Assembly: GCF_000691165.1 (NCBI RefSeq)
Contig: NZ_ASJD01000002.1
Span: 310,001 to 374,000, forward strand
DNA length: 64,000 bases
From: Bacillus safensis FO-36b
GTDB lineage: Bacteria > Bacillota > Bacilli > Bacillales > Bacillaceae
Direction of reading: 5' to 3'
In this document: one piece after another, positions 17,523-27,244 of the stretch
Layout: the number at the start of each line of letters is the position of its first letter
How positions within the stretch are numbered: position 1 is the first letter of the stretch
Translations under genes and position numbers: made by a program
The notes under the pieces: model-generated
Database searches by the model: none
The model's input: the letters and a program-made list of their open reading frames with translations, nothing else
Told to the model about the DNA's origin: nothing

Positions 17523-18609
17523 AATATCTCCACCTCAAGCTGTTTTTTTTATCATCCAGTCTCAAATTGGTGTTGGAATTTTAGCGCTCCCCCATTTGCT
17601 GATGAAAGACATGGGACACGATGGCTGGATGGCGATAATTGTCGCGTGTTTTTTTATCCAGATTATCAATACCATTTTTCTTTATATCATCTACAAGTAT
17701 CCAGAAACGTCATTTTTCCAAGCGCTGATTGACGTCTTTGGAAAATGGATTGGACGCGCCTTGGTCGTACTCTATACATTATACTTTGCCTCGGTTTGCA
17801 TCGTAGTCCTTTCTATATTCACAAGGATTCTTGGCATATGGGTGCTCCCGCTCACACCAAACTGGGTGATTAACCTATTACTGATGATATGCATTATCTA
17901 TATCGCAAAAGAGCAAATTACAGCCATTGTCAGGTTAAACTTTATTTTAACTCCCTTTTTGCTCATGCTCTCTCTATTGATGTTCTATGCATTGAAAGGA
18001 ACCAATATTGATTACCTCCTGCCTTTTTTCCAAACAGATATTTCTCAATTTCAGCTTGGATTGAAGGACGTGGTGCTGTCAATGAATGGATTTGAGATGA
18101 TTTTGATCATCTCTCCACTGATGAAGGGCACCATTAAGGAACGATATAAAGTGATGACCATTTCAAATATATGCACGACGCTTTACTACCTATTTATTAC
18201 ATTAATTTGTTTTATGTTTTTCAGCCCAGCTGAGCTTGATGTGATCCCGAATCCTGTTTTGTATCTATTAAAAACCATTACATTCGGTGTCATTGAGCGC
18301 ACGGATTTAATTTTTCTGAGCTTTTGGGTCTTTGTCATTTTAGCCACACTGAGTAATTATCTGTACTTTTGTGCAAATGGTGTGTCCAGTATGCTGAAGA
18401 AAAAAAATCACAAAAAATATGTCTACTATTTTGCCATTTTGATTTATGCTGCAAGCTGTTTTCTTTCAACTGATAACTTTAGAATTCAGCGCTTTAATGA
18501 CTTTACCACCGTTGCACAATATTCATTTATTTACACACTTCCGATCATGATGGCCATTATCATCTTTATCAAACACCGCAAAAAGAAGGTGAAATCACAT
18601 GCATCATAG
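17512..18609 (+). CDS. GerA-family germinant receptor, B subunit (second copy)
   Basis: 365 residues with about ten membrane segments, spore-germination permease-like family. The start carries QSQIGVGILALPH, equivalent to the GAGILTIPR region of the paralogue at 3485. GAGGGTGG stands about 10 bases upstream, inside the A-subunit gene. Germinant unknown. Overlaps the next gene by 11 bases, so the operon is tightly coupled. Confidence 0.92.
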   Translation: MKNKISPPQAVFFIIQSQIGVGILALPHLLMKDMGHDGWMAIIVACFFIQIINTIFLYIIYKYPETSFFQALIDVFGKWIGRALVVLYTLYFASVCIVVLSIFTRILGIWVLPLTPNWVINLLLMICIIYIAKEQITAIVRLNFILTPFLLMLSLLMFYALKGTNIDYLLPFFQTDISQFQLGLKDVVLSMNGFEMILIISPLMKGTIKERYKVMTISNICTTLYYLFITLICFMFFSPAELDVIPNPVLYLLKTITFGVIERTDLIFLSFWVFVILATLSNYLYFCANGVSSMLKKKNHKKYVYYFAILIYAASCFLSTDNFRIQRFNDFTTVAQYSFIYTLPIMMAIIIFIKHRKKKVKSHAS

Positions 18610-19741
18610 GTACATGTTGACACTGCTTATGTGTGTTTCCCTCATTTTCATGCCTGGCTGCTGGGATCAAAACCTATTAAAAGACATCTCTCTCGTATTA
18701 ACTTCAGCTGTTGATCAAGGAGAGGATGACAATGCGAGATATTCGATTACCTATCGAAAGGTGCAGCAGTCTCAAAGTATGCAGCAAGGGAATTCTGGCA
18801 GCTATTTAACCACTGTTCTCACAACCGATGCGCCTACTTTAAGAAAAGCAAGAAGCAACTTTAGCCGGAGTGTAGACCAAAAAATTGATATGTCGAAAAT
18901 GAGGGTGCTGCTGATCGGTGATGAATTTGCCCAAAACCGGCTGCTTCCTTACTTAGATATGTTTTATCGCGATCCCAAAAGCCCTTTGCTCGCAAATTTG
19001 GCAGTGGTGCAAGGGGGGAGCTGTGTGGACTTAATCAATTCTCTGCTCAAGGAAAAACTCATTGTGAGCGACTATTTAAACAACCTGATCACTTCCGCAT
19101 CACGCTCCTCTCAAGTTGCACCTAAGAACATTCAAAATATCCGGTCCAAAATGCTGCAAACCGGCGAGGATTTCACACTGCCGTTACTCTACTACGATAA
19201 GTCAAAAAAGTTAACGAGTGTGAGAGGGGTTGCCTTATTTGATAATGAGAAAAAGAAAGGTGAACTGTATGCACAGGATGCCATTCTGCTCACCATTATG
19301 GATGGAAAAATGGGCAGTTATGCAAACTTCACGAAAAAAGTAAGAAGTGATATGAAATCAAAGGAGAACAATTACATCACCATTCAAGTAACGGATTCAA
19401 AGAGAGACATAAAAATCGTCAATCCTGATCATCGAAACGTAACCTTCTCTCTTGACTATGAATTCACCACCTCTGTTCTTGAATATCCGAAAGACAATTT
19501 AGATACAGACAAGAAAATCGAAATGTTAAATAAAAGGCTGTCAGCTATTTTTACAAAAGATGCCGAAAAAGTCATTGCAGCCCTGCAAGAGGCGAATTCT
19601 GACGTCCTCAGCCTTGGCAGAAAATATCGGGTCAGACACTATGATGAATATATGAAAATGAACTGGGTCACCGATTATCCGAAGGTGAAAATCATTCCAA
19701 AAGTGAAAGTGAACATTACACAAACAGGTATCATTAGTTAA
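18599..19741 (+). CDS. GerA-family germinant receptor, C subunit lipoprotein (second copy)
   Basis: 380 residues. A short signal with lipobox FMPGC is followed by WDQ, as in GerAC proteins. The start at 18599 has AAGGTG 8 bases upstream. The C-terminal domain contains a GRKYRVRHYDEY segment comparable to the GerAC core. Last gene of the operon; a terminator starts at its stop codon. Confidence 0.9.
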   Translation: MHHRYMLTLLMCVSLIFMPGCWDQNLLKDISLVLTSAVDQGEDDNARYSITYRKVQQSQSMQQGNSGSYLTTVLTTDAPTLRKARSNFSRSVDQKIDMSKMRVLLIGDEFAQNRLLPYLDMFYRDPKSPLLANLAVVQGGSCVDLINSLLKEKLIVSDYLNNLITSASRSSQVAPKNIQNIRSKMLQTGEDFTLPLLYYDKSKKLTSVRGVALFDNEKKKGELYAQDAILLTIMDGKMGSYANFTKKVRSDMKSKENNYITIQVTDSKRDIKIVNPDHRNVTFSLDYEFTTSVLEYPKDNLDTDKKIEMLNKRLSAIFTKDAEKVIAALQEANSDVLSLGRKYRVRHYDEYMKMNWVTDYPKVKIIPKVKVNITQTGIIS

Positions 19742-19778
19742 GAAAAGGAAGAAGCCATCTTTCTTTTCTTTTTTTATT
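19741..19778 (+). terminator. Terminator of second ger operon
   Basis: AGAAAAGGAAGA (19741-19752) pairs with TCTTTCTTTTCT (19758-19769) with one G-U pair, followed by a T run. AT-rich but 12 bp long. Confidence 0.65.
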
Positions 19779-19786
19779 TTTTTAGA

Positions 19787-19813
19787 TTGTCATTTCGATG
19801 CTTTCATGATAAT
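19787..19813 (+). promoter_or_regulatory. Candidate rbs promoter
   Basis: TTGTCA (19787-19792) and GATAAT (19808-19813) with a short 15-base spacer. It lies just upstream of the cre. The hexamers are plausible but the spacing is poor. Confidence 0.35.
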
Positions 19814-19820
19814 CTATGTG

Positions 19821-19834
19821 TGTAAACGGTTACA
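19821..19834. promoter_or_regulatory. cre (CcpA site) / RbsR operator of rbs operon
   Basis: TGTAAACGGTTACA matches the cre consensus TGWAAACGNTNWCA at every position. It lies within an 18-base near-palindrome (19819-19836) that may also be the RbsR site. Carbon catabolite repression of rbs is known in B. subtilis. Confidence 0.85.
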
Positions 19835-19857
19835 CATTCATGAAGGGAGGCTCTCCA

Positions 19858-20844
19858 TTGGCTACAATTAAAGATGTTGCAAAAGCTGCACAAGTGTCTG
19901 TTGCCACTGTTTCACGCGTGCTCAATGATACTGGATATGTTCATTCAGATACGAAAATCCGCGTGACACAAGCGATGCAGGAGTTGAACTACTTTCCCAA
20001 TGAAGTGGCTAGATCCCTTTTTAAAAGAGAATCACGCTTAATCGGCTTAATCTTGCCTGATATCACAAATCCCTTCTTTCCTCAGCTTGCTAGAGGCGTT
20101 GAGGATGAGATTCATGCGCACGGTTTTCGGTTATTATTCGGGAACAGTGATGAAGATCGAGAGAAGGAAATGGCTTACTTACAAACCTTTAAACAAAATC
20201 AAGTAGTCGGTGTCATCGCGGTCACAAATGAACCTGAATCAGATATATACAATGATGATGATCTACCTGTTGTGTTTTTAGATCGAACGGTCCCACATGC
20301 GCCTTCTGTTTTTGCAGATGCTGCAGCTGGCGGGAAAATGGCGGCAATGGAATTAATCAGACGCGGCAGCCGGCAGATCACACTGTTAAAAGGACCTGCC
20401 CATCTGCAAACAGCGCGGCAGCGATTCAAAGGCGCACTCGATGTTCTCACGGAAACAGGCGTCGACTTTCATGTGATGTCTAATGCTTCATTTTCCTTTC
20501 AAGAAGCCCGAAAAAGCGCCAAGGCCCTTTTCCAGCTGTACCCTGAAACAGATGGGATCATTGCCAGCAATGACATCGTCGCAACAGCGGTCATCCATGA
20601 AGCGTTTCGGATCGGAAAAGCCATTCCAGGAGACGTTCAAATCATTGGATTTGATGATATCCCGCAAAGTGAGCTGCTCTTCCCTTCCTTATCGACCATA
20701 AGGCAGCCCGCCTATGAGATGGGAAAAGAAGCGGCACAGCTGTTAATCAAAGCGATTCAGAAACAACCGATAGATGAACCAGTTATTCAAATGCCCGTCT
20801 CTTTTATTGAACGAGAGACCACAAGAAAGGTGGATTCACAATGA
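19858..20844 (+). CDS. rbsR: Ribose operon repressor RbsR
   Basis: 328 residues starting at TTG 19858, where AAGGGAGG is 8 bases upstream and the protein begins ATIKDVAKAAQVSVATVSR, the LacI/GalR DNA-binding domain. A periplasmic-binding-protein-like ligand domain follows. First gene of rbsRKDACB; it presumably represses the operon in the absence of ribose. Its stop overlaps the rbsK start (ATGA). Confidence 0.94.
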   Translation: MATIKDVAKAAQVSVATVSRVLNDTGYVHSDTKIRVTQAMQELNYFPNEVARSLFKRESRLIGLILPDITNPFFPQLARGVEDEIHAHGFRLLFGNSDEDREKEMAYLQTFKQNQVVGVIAVTNEPESDIYNDDDLPVVFLDRTVPHAPSVFADAAAGGKMAAMELIRRGSRQITLLKGPAHLQTARQRFKGALDVLTETGVDFHVMSNASFSFQEARKSAKALFQLYPETDGIIASNDIVATAVIHEAFRIGKAIPGDVQIIGFDDIPQSELLFPSLSTIRQPAYEMGKEAAQLLIKAIQKQPIDEPVIQMPVSFIERETTRKVDSQ

Positions 20845-21719
20845 GTCATATTGTTGTAGTAGGAAGCTGTTCAATGGATTTAGTCGTCACATCAGATAAA
20901 CGGCCAAATGCCGGTGAAACGGTTTTAGGCAAATCGTTTAAAACGGTCCCAGGCGGGAAAGGTGCCAATCAGGCAGTCGCAAGCGCCAGACTCGGTGCAG
21001 ATGTATACATGGTCGGCCGAGTTGGTGATGACGCTTATGGTCAGGATATTCTCAGCAATTTAGAAACACAAGGTGTCCGCACCTCATATATGAAACCGGT
21101 TACTGAAATGGAGAGCGGCACAGCTCATATCATTTTAGCAGAAGGTGATAACAGCATTGTTGTGGTCAAAGGGGCAAATAATGAGGTCACTCCTGACTAT
21201 GTAAGAGAGGCCTTTTCTACAATTGATAATATCGGGATGGTTCTCATCCAGCAGGAAATACCTGAAGAAACGGTCGAAGCGGTCTGCGCCATTTGCAGTG
21301 AAAAAGAAATCCCTGTCATTTTAAACCCTGCACCAGCCCGCAAAGTATCGCAGCAGGTTTTAGAGCAGGCTGCTTACATTACACCGAATGAACATGAAGC
21401 TGTTCTGATGTTTGATGGTCTGCCAACCAGTGATGCCTTGCGTCAATACCCTAACAAATTATTGATCACAGAAGGAAAAAATGGGGTTCGATATTTTGAT
21501 GGAATGAAAGACGTGTTGGTTCCAGGCGTTCCTGTCGAAGCAGTCGATACAACAGGAGCTGGCGATACCTTTAACGGAGCCTTGGCTGTCGCTCTAACAG
21601 AAGGCAAATCCCTTTATGACGCACTTGCCTTTGCCAACCTTGCAGCTTCAATGTCCGTCACAAAGTTTGGCGCACAAGGCGGCATGCCAACAAGAGAAGA
21701 ATTGGAGAAAAAGAAATGA
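20841..21719 (+). CDS. rbsK: Ribokinase RbsK
   Basis: 292 residues, PfkB family: [16 protein letters not shown] substrate/lid motif near residues 37-52, and [13 protein letters not shown] with the catalytic Asp near residue 235. It phosphorylates ribose at O5 with ATP. Overlaps rbsR by four bases and rbsD by four bases, so translation is coupled. Confidence 0.95.
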   Translation: MSHIVVVGSCSMDLVVTSDKRPNAGETVLGKSFKTVPGGKGANQAVASARLGADVYMVGRVGDDAYGQDILSNLETQGVRTSYMKPVTEMESGTAHIILAEGDNSIVVVKGANNEVTPDYVREAFSTIDNIGMVLIQQEIPEETVEAVCAICSEKEIPVILNPAPARKVSQQVLEQAAYITPNEHEAVLMFDGLPTSDALRQYPNKLLITEGKNGVRYFDGMKDVLVPGVPVEAVDTTGAGDTFNGALAVALTEGKSLYDALAFANLAASMSVTKFGAQGGMPTREELEKKK

Positions 21720-22108
21720 AAAAAAACGGCATCCTAAACAGCCATATCGCCAAGGTGCTTGCTGACCTTGGCCACACAGATACAATCGTCATAGCAGACT
21801 GTGGTCTCCCTATCCCAGAAGGTCCAGTCAAAATCGACCTGGCGTTATCAATCGGCACACCATCCTTTCAGGAGGTCACCTCCCTCCTTCTTCAGGAAAT
21901 GGCCGTTGAAAACATCACTGTAGCTAGTGAAATCAAAGAAGCCAATGAACGAGATCATTTATTTCTTAAGAAAGCGCTCTCAAAATCGTTACATGAAGTA
22001 GACCACGAGACGTTCAAAGACATGACCAAACAGGCAAAAGCAGTCATTCGAACGGGTGAAGCCACCCCATACGCAAACTGCATTCTTCATGCCGGTGTCA
22101 TCTTTTAA
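21716..22108 (+). CDS. rbsD: D-ribose pyranase RbsD
   Basis: 130 residues, usual length. RbsD interconverts beta-pyranose and beta-furanose forms of ribose so that RbsK can use it. Conserved parts seen: [16 protein letters not shown] at the start with the catalytic His, DCGLPIP, and the C-terminal [14 protein letters not shown]. Confidence 0.95.
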   Translation: MKKNGILNSHIAKVLADLGHTDTIVIADCGLPIPEGPVKIDLALSIGTPSFQEVTSLLLQEMAVENITVASEIKEANERDHLFLKKALSKSLHEVDHETFKDMTKQAKAVIRTGEATPYANCILHAGVIF

Positions 22109-22123
22109 AAGGAGGAGCCAGAT

Positions 22124-23605
22124 ATGAACATAGAGATGCATAACATCCATAAGGCTTTTGGAAAAAACACCGTTCTCTCCGGGGTCTCCTTTGACCTCGT
22201 CACAGGTGAAGTCCACGCACTCATGGGTGAAAATGGTGCGGGAAAATCAACTTTAATGAATCTGCTTACAGGTCTTTATTCTTTAGATCAAGGAACGATA
22301 CAAATCGACGGAAAAGAGACCGCTTTCAAAAATCCGAAGGAAGCGGAACAGCACGGCATCGCCTTCATTCATCAGGAGCTCAACATATGGCCGGATATGA
22401 CCGTCTTGGAGAATCTATTCATCGGGAAAGAAATCTATACGAAACTCGGACTGCTAGATACTAAGAAAATGAAGACTCTCGCCCAAACGCAGCTGGACCG
22501 TTTGTCTGTGAATCTCTCACTTGAACAAGAGGCAGGCAGCTGTTCTGTTGGACAAAAACAGATGATTGAGATTGCAAAAGCATTAATGACCGATGCAAAG
22601 GTCATCATCATGGATGAGCCGACAGCAGCTCTTACGGAACGGGAAATCGAGAAGCTCTTCCAGGTCATTGAATCTCTCAAAAAAGAAGGCGTTTCCATTG
22701 TCTATATTTCTCACCGTATGGAGGAAATCTTTGCAATCTGTGACCGGATTACGATCATGCGTGATGGGAAAACGGTCGATACGAAAGCCATACCTGAAAC
22801 GAATTTCCATGAAGTCGTCAAGAAAATGGTCGGCCGTGAATTGACAGATCGATATCCTGAGCGAACGCCTTCAACAGGAGACATTGTCCTTGAGGTGAAA
22901 CAAGCAACGAGAAAAGGACAATTTCAAGATATCAGCTTCTCAGTTAAAGCTGGAGAAATCGTTGGTGTTGCAGGCTTAATGGGTGCTGGCCGGACCGAAA
23001 TGATGCGGTCACTGTTTGGCCTTGATCCTCTTGACCAAGGAGAAATCTGGGTTCATGGGAAAAAGGCTGTTATTAAAAAACCAAGTGATGCCGTCAAGCT
23101 CGGCATCGGCTTTATCACAGAGGATCGCAAGGATGAAGGATTGATGCTTGATGCATCCATCCGAGAAAACATCGGTCTGCCAAACTTAAAAAGCTTCTCT
23201 CCAAAGGGATTGATTGATAAGAAAACTGAACAGGATTTTGTCGACCTGCTCATTAAAAGACTGACGATTAAAACGGCTTCCTCTGACATCTCTGCCCGAA
23301 GCCTGTCTGGTGGAAATCAGCAAAAAGTCGTCATCGCCAAATGGATCGGCATACAGCCAAAGGTGTTGATTTTAGATGAACCGACACGAGGTGTCGACGT
23401 CGGAGCGAAACGAGAAATCTATCAGTTAATGAATGAATTGACCGATCGAGGCGTTGCCATTTTAATGGTCTCCTCTGAACTCCCAGAGATACTCGGGATG
23501 AGCGATCGAGTGCTCGTCATTCATGAAGGAACCATCAGCGGAGAATTAGAAAAAACAGAAGCAACACAGGAACGAATTATGACACTAGCTACAGGAGGGA
23601 AGTAA
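22124..23605 (+). CDS. rbsA: Ribose ABC transporter ATPase RbsA
   Basis: 493 residues, two fused ABC domains as usual for sugar importers of the RbsA/MglA type. Domain 1 has Walker [10 protein letters not shown], Walker B VIIMDEP; domain 2 has the degenerate [12 protein letters not shown]-loop, signature LSGGNQQK and [16 protein letters not shown]. It powers ribose uptake through RbsC. GGAGG precedes the ATG. Confidence 0.95.
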   Translation: MNIEMHNIHKAFGKNTVLSGVSFDLVTGEVHALMGENGAGKSTLMNLLTGLYSLDQGTIQIDGKETAFKNPKEAEQHGIAFIHQELNIWPDMTVLENLFIGKEIYTKLGLLDTKKMKTLAQTQLDRLSVNLSLEQEAGSCSVGQKQMIEIAKALMTDAKVIIMDEPTAALTEREIEKLFQVIESLKKEGVSIVYISHRMEEIFAICDRITIMRDGKTVDTKAIPETNFHEVVKKMVGRELTDRYPERTPSTGDIVLEVKQATRKGQFQDISFSVKAGEIVGVAGLMGAGRTEMMRSLFGLDPLDQGEIWVHGKKAVIKKPSDAVKLGIGFITEDRKDEGLMLDASIRENIGLPNLKSFSPKGLIDKKTEQDFVDLLIKRLTIKTASSDISARSLSGGNQQKVVIAKWIGIQPKVLILDEPTRGVDVGAKREIYQLMNELTDRGVAILMVSSELPEILGMSDRVLVIHEGTISGELEKTEATQERIMTLATGGK

Positions 23606-23606
23606 C

Positions 23607-24560
23607 ATGAAACCACTTACTTCAAATGGACGATTTGATCACATCATGCAAAAGCTTGGGCCATTCTTAGGACTCATCATCCTTGTCGCCATTGTTTCTA
23701 TTTTAAACCCGGCCTTTTTAGAGCCATTAAACATCTTAAACTTACTGAGACAAATCTCCATTAATGCCCTCATTGCCTTTGGGATGACATTTGTTATTTT
23801 AACTGGAGGCATTGATTTATCTGTCGGTGCCATTCTTGCACTGTCCAGTGCCCTGACTGCCGGCTTTATCGTTTCTGGCATGGACCCGATTTTAGCCATT
23901 ATTGTCGGCTGTATCATCGGTGCCGTTCTTGGGATGATCAACGGTCTTTTAATTACAAAAGGAAAAATGGCTCCTTTTATCGCAACGCTTGCCACGATGA
24001 CGATTTTCAGAGGTTTGACACTCGTTTATACAGACGGAAACCCGATTACTGGGCTTGGCTCTAACTATGCCTTTCAGTTATTCGGCCGCGGATATTTCTT
24101 AGGCATTCCTGTTCCAGCGATCACGATGCTTCTCACCTTTATCGTACTTTGGGTACTGCTTCATAAAACACCTTTCGGCAGAAGAACATATGCCATCGGC
24201 GGGAATGAAAAAGCGGCTCTCATCTCAGGAATCAAAGTACCGCGCGTGAAAATTATGATCTATTCATTAGCAGGCTTCATGTCTGCCTTAGCAGGTGCGA
24301 TCTTAACATCTCGCCTAAATTCAGCGCAGCCAACAGCTGGTACGTCCTATGAGCTTGATGCCATTGCTGCCGTCGTACTTGGCGGGACAAGCCTGTCCGG
24401 CGGAAGAGGACGAATTGTCGGCACACTCATCGGGGTGCTCATTATCGGTGTCCTGAACAATGGTATGAACTTACTTGGTGTTTCATCATTCTATCAATCT
24501 GTTGTGAAAGGGATTGTCATCTTGATTGCAGTCCTGCTAGACAGAAAGAAATCTGCTTAA
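23607..24560 (+). CDS. rbsC: Ribose ABC transporter permease RbsC
   Basis: 317 residues, eight to ten membrane segments, BPD_transp_2 family. The motif GGIDLSVGAILALSS and the C-terminal cytoplasmic-loop region LGGTSLSGGRG are typical. Starts one base after the rbsA stop. Confidence 0.95.
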   Translation: MKPLTSNGRFDHIMQKLGPFLGLIILVAIVSILNPAFLEPLNILNLLRQISINALIAFGMTFVILTGGIDLSVGAILALSSALTAGFIVSGMDPILAIIVGCIIGAVLGMINGLLITKGKMAPFIATLATMTIFRGLTLVYTDGNPITGLGSNYAFQLFGRGYFLGIPVPAITMLLTFIVLWVLLHKTPFGRRTYAIGGNEKAALISGIKVPRVKIMIYSLAGFMSALAGAILTSRLNSAQPTAGTSYELDAIAAVVLGGTSLSGGRGRIVGTLIGVLIIGVLNNGMNLLGVSSFYQSVVKGIVILIAVLLDRKKSA

Positions 24561-24573
24561 GGAGGCAGCTGCT

Positions 24574-25491
24574 ATGAAAAAATATCTTATTCTCATCCTG
24601 ACTCTCTCTTTGTTTCTGCTTTCTGCCTGCTCGCTTGAACCGCCGGAGTGGGCCAAGTCATCTAAGGATGGCAAGAAAAAAGACATCAAAATCGGTCTGT
24701 CGATCTCGACATTAAATAACCCATTCTTCGTTTCTCTGAAAAACGGTGTGACAAAAGAAGCAAAAAAGCTTGGCATTGAAGTCGTGATTGCAGATGCACA
24801 AAATGATTCTGCTAAACAAACAAGTGATGTAGAAGATTTAATTCAGCAAGGAGTCGACGCATTGCTCATCAACCCAGCGGATTCATCTGCCATATCAACC
24901 GCTGTCGAATCAGCAAACGCTTCAGATATACCTGTCATCACATTAGACCGCTCAGCCGAAAGTGGAAAGGTAGAAGCACTTGTCGCCTCAGATAACGTCA
25001 AAGGCGGTGAAATGGCAGCTAAATTTATCATTGACAAGGTTGGCAAAGGAGCAAAAGTCGCTGAATTAGAAGGCGTACCAGGCGCTTCCGCTACACGTGA
25101 GCGTGGAAAAGGATTCCATCAAATAGCGGATAAAGATCTAAAAGTGACTGCAAAACAAGCTGCTGACTTCGACCGGACAAAAGGACTGAATGTCATGGAA
25201 AACCTTCTTCAAGGAAACCCTGACATCAAAGCCGTTTTTGCCCACAATGATGAAATGGCTCTCGGCGCACTAGAAGCGATTCAAAGCTCTGGGAAAGACA
25301 TTCTTGTCGTTGGCTTTGACGGCAACGAAGATGCACTCAGCTCGATCAAAGCAGGAAAGCTCTCTGCAACGGTTGCGCAGCAGCCAGAGCTGATCGGTCA
25401 ACTGGCAGTCGGTGCTGCAAACGACGTATTAAAAGGGAAAAAAGTACAAAAGAACATCGCAGCTCCACTCAAACTAGAACAGAAGAAATAA
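24574..25491 (+). CDS. rbsB: Ribose-binding lipoprotein RbsB
   Basis: 305 residues. A lipoprotein signal ends LLSACS (Cys about residue 19), then a substrate-binding fold: IGLSISTLNNPFFVSLKNG, the DGNEDALSSIKAGK segment near the C-terminus. It delivers ribose to RbsAC at the outer face of the membrane. Last gene of the operon; strong terminator follows. Confidence 0.95.
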   Translation: MKKYLILILTLSLFLLSACSLEPPEWAKSSKDGKKKDIKIGLSISTLNNPFFVSLKNGVTKEAKKLGIEVVIADAQNDSAKQTSDVEDLIQQGVDALLINPADSSAISTAVESANASDIPVITLDRSAESGKVEALVASDNVKGGEMAAKFIIDKVGKGAKVAELEGVPGASATRERGKGFHQIADKDLKVTAKQAADFDRTKGLNVMENLLQGNPDIKAVFAHNDEMALGALEAIQSSGKDILVVGFDGNEDALSSIKAGKLSATVAQQPELIGQLAVGAANDVLKGKKVQKNIAAPLKLEQKK

Positions 25492-25498
25492 ACAGAAA

Positions 25499-25526
25499 AC
25501 CCCCGATATCCCTCGGGGGTATTTTT
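25499..25526. terminator. Terminator of rbs operon
   Basis: ACCCCCGA, loop, TCGGGGGT, then ATTTTT. The convergent ywrF ends 4 bases beyond, so it may serve both. Confidence 0.85.
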
Positions 25527-25529
25527 CTA

Positions 25530-26147
25530 TTACTGTGGTCTTTTCAGCACAAATGACGTGCCTAAATGGGCATAATCATTACCTGCTAGGCGAGCGACTG
25601 GTTTCAGTTCATTAGTAGAAACATAGCCTTTTTCTGCATCATAAACAGCCTCATCTAAATGTGCACATACAACCCGGCCAATGATATGATCAACTGTGAT
25701 CTCCCCTTCATCATTTTGAAATGTCAGATGTTTTTCCAGCTGACATTCAAAACGAATGCGTGCTTCCTTGATCCCCGGCACCGAAATGACATGACTCTCT
25801 ACTTGGTGAAGTCCGGTGCGATCCAGCTCACTCTCTTCCCTAGGCAGAGTAGCAGCTGTTTCATTAATATCTTCTATCATGTCTTCATCACTCACATGAA
25901 CGACAAACTCTTTCTTATCGATGATATGCTGCGCAGTATCTTTCATCTGACCATCACGTCGTCCGATAGAAACCGCAATGAGCGGCGGGTGTCCGCTGAT
26001 GACATTAAAGAAACTAAATGGTGCGGCATTGACGACATTTTCTTTAGATAGACTTGTAATAAATGCAATCGGTCTTGGAACGATAGATCCAGATAATAAT
26101 TTATATGCCTCTTTTCGTGACAGCTGATCCAGTAGCAATGTAATCAA
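25530..26147 (-). CDS. ywrF: Flavin reductase-like protein YwrF
   Basis: 205 residues with TTG start at 26147; AAAAGGAGG is 10 bases upstream. Flavin-binding split-barrel family: LLSGSIVPRPIAFITS, NAAPFSFFNVIS and HPPLIAVSIGRR are characteristic of FMN-binding flavin reductases. Substrate unknown. In B. subtilis ywrF lies near the als region, which supports the name. Confidence 0.8.
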   Translation of the reverse strand: MITLLLDQLSRKEAYKLLSGSIVPRPIAFITSLSKENVVNAAPFSFFNVISGHPPLIAVSIGRRDGQMKDTAQHIIDKKEFVVHVSDEDMIEDINETAATLPREESELDRTGLHQVESHVISVPGIKEARIRFECQLEKHLTFQNDEGEITVDHIIGRVVCAHLDEAVYDAEKGYVSTNELKPVARLAGNDYAHLGTSFVLKRPQ

Positions 26148-26206
26148 TTCAGGTACGCCTCCTTTTAATGTAACGACATCATACCATACCCCTTTCTCTA
26201 TACCTC

Positions 26207-27094
26207 TTATTCCAGCTCGGTGCGATGCAGGATATGGTGGACCAAATGAAATAAAGCAGGATTATGATTTTCACGCCTATAGGAAATCGTCCATTCCGCT
26301 AGAAGCTGTTCATCCTCAATGGAGCGATATACAACATCCAGATTAAATAAACGCCGGGCTGATTGTGGAATCACTGCAATACCGATCCCTGCTGTGACAA
26401 GGCCAATGATCATTTGATATTCCGCTGCTTCCTGCACGATATTTGGAGAAAACCCGTACTTTTCACATAGCAGGATAAAGTGCTGATAAAGGGACGGCCA
26501 TGATTCCTGTGATAAAGAAATAATCGGTTCATGACGGATATCTTCAATTGTGACCGTCTCTTTTTTAGCCAATCGATGATTTTTTGGAATCGCAAAAATA
26601 CATTCACTCTGCTTCATCAAACGACTGACTAGCTCTTCATGCGGCGATGTAGGGTGTAAAAAACCGATATCAATCTCACCATTTAAAAGTGCCTCTAGCT
26701 GCTGCGGAACGGAAAGCTGCTGCAGCTCAATACTGACAGAGGGATACAGCTCCCTAAATTCACGTACAACGGGCGGCAGAATATCATATGTCGCAGTTCC
26801 AACAAAGCCTATGATGATTTTCCCCAGCTCTCCTCTTGCTGTATGACGTGCATGATCAACGGCTTTATCAAGCTGCTGCAGCACTCCCCGAACCTCCTGT
26901 AAAAAGACCTTTCCAGCTGCTGTTAGCTCCACCACCCGCTTCGACCGGTGAAATAAAGGAAAACCCAATTCTTCCTCAAACTGCTTAATTTGCTGACTAA
27001 GTGGAGGCTGTGTCATATTCAACCGCGCGGCTGCTCTGCCAAAATGCAGCTCCTCCGCTACTGTGACAAAATACTGCAAATGTCTCAGTTCCAT
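26207..27094 (-). CDS. alsR: LysR-type regulator AlsR
   Basis: 295 residues from ATG 27094 (GAGGAG 7 bases upstream; an upstream extension has no site). N-terminal winged HTH (MELRHLQYFVTVAEELHFGRAAARL region, residues 1-60) and a LysR effector domain. Divergent from alsSD, which AlsR activates in response to acetate/acidification in B. subtilis. Confidence 0.9.
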   Translation of the reverse strand: MELRHLQYFVTVAEELHFGRAAARLNMTQPPLSQQIKQFEEELGFPLFHRSKRVVELTAAGKVFLQEVRGVLQQLDKAVDHARHTARGELGKIIIGFVGTATYDILPPVVREFRELYPSVSIELQQLSVPQQLEALLNGEIDIGFLHPTSPHEELVSRLMKQSECIFAIPKNHRLAKKETVTIEDIRHEPIISLSQESWPSLYQHFILLCEKYGFSPNIVQEAAEYQMIIGLVTAGIGIAVIPQSARRLFNLDVVYRSIEDEQLLAEWTISYRRENHNPALFHLVHHILHRTELE

Positions 27095-27151
27095 CCTTTC
27101 ACTCCTCACACACTTATTCGTGAAACATATCAAAACCACGTTAAACATATA

Positions 27152-27181
27152 TTGGAAAATTTATTTTATGAAATGTATAGT
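27152..27181 (+). promoter_or_regulatory. Candidate alsSD promoter
   Basis: TTGGAA (27152-27157), 18 bases, TATAGT (27176-27181). The -35 is weak, as expected for an AlsR-activated promoter. Confidence 0.45.
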
Positions 27182-27191
27182 AAATCATATC

Positions 27192-27209
27192 ATGAAAATA
27201 TATTTTCAT
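27192..27209. promoter_or_regulatory. 18-base perfect palindrome before alsS
   Basis: ATGAAAATATATTTTCAT is identical to its reverse complement. It lies between the candidate promoter and the alsS ribosome site, at about +5 to +22, a repressor-like place. The regulator is unknown. Confidence 0.5.
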
Positions 27210-27244
27210 AAAAAATTTTACTTGCCGAAAGGAGTGCGGGGTAA

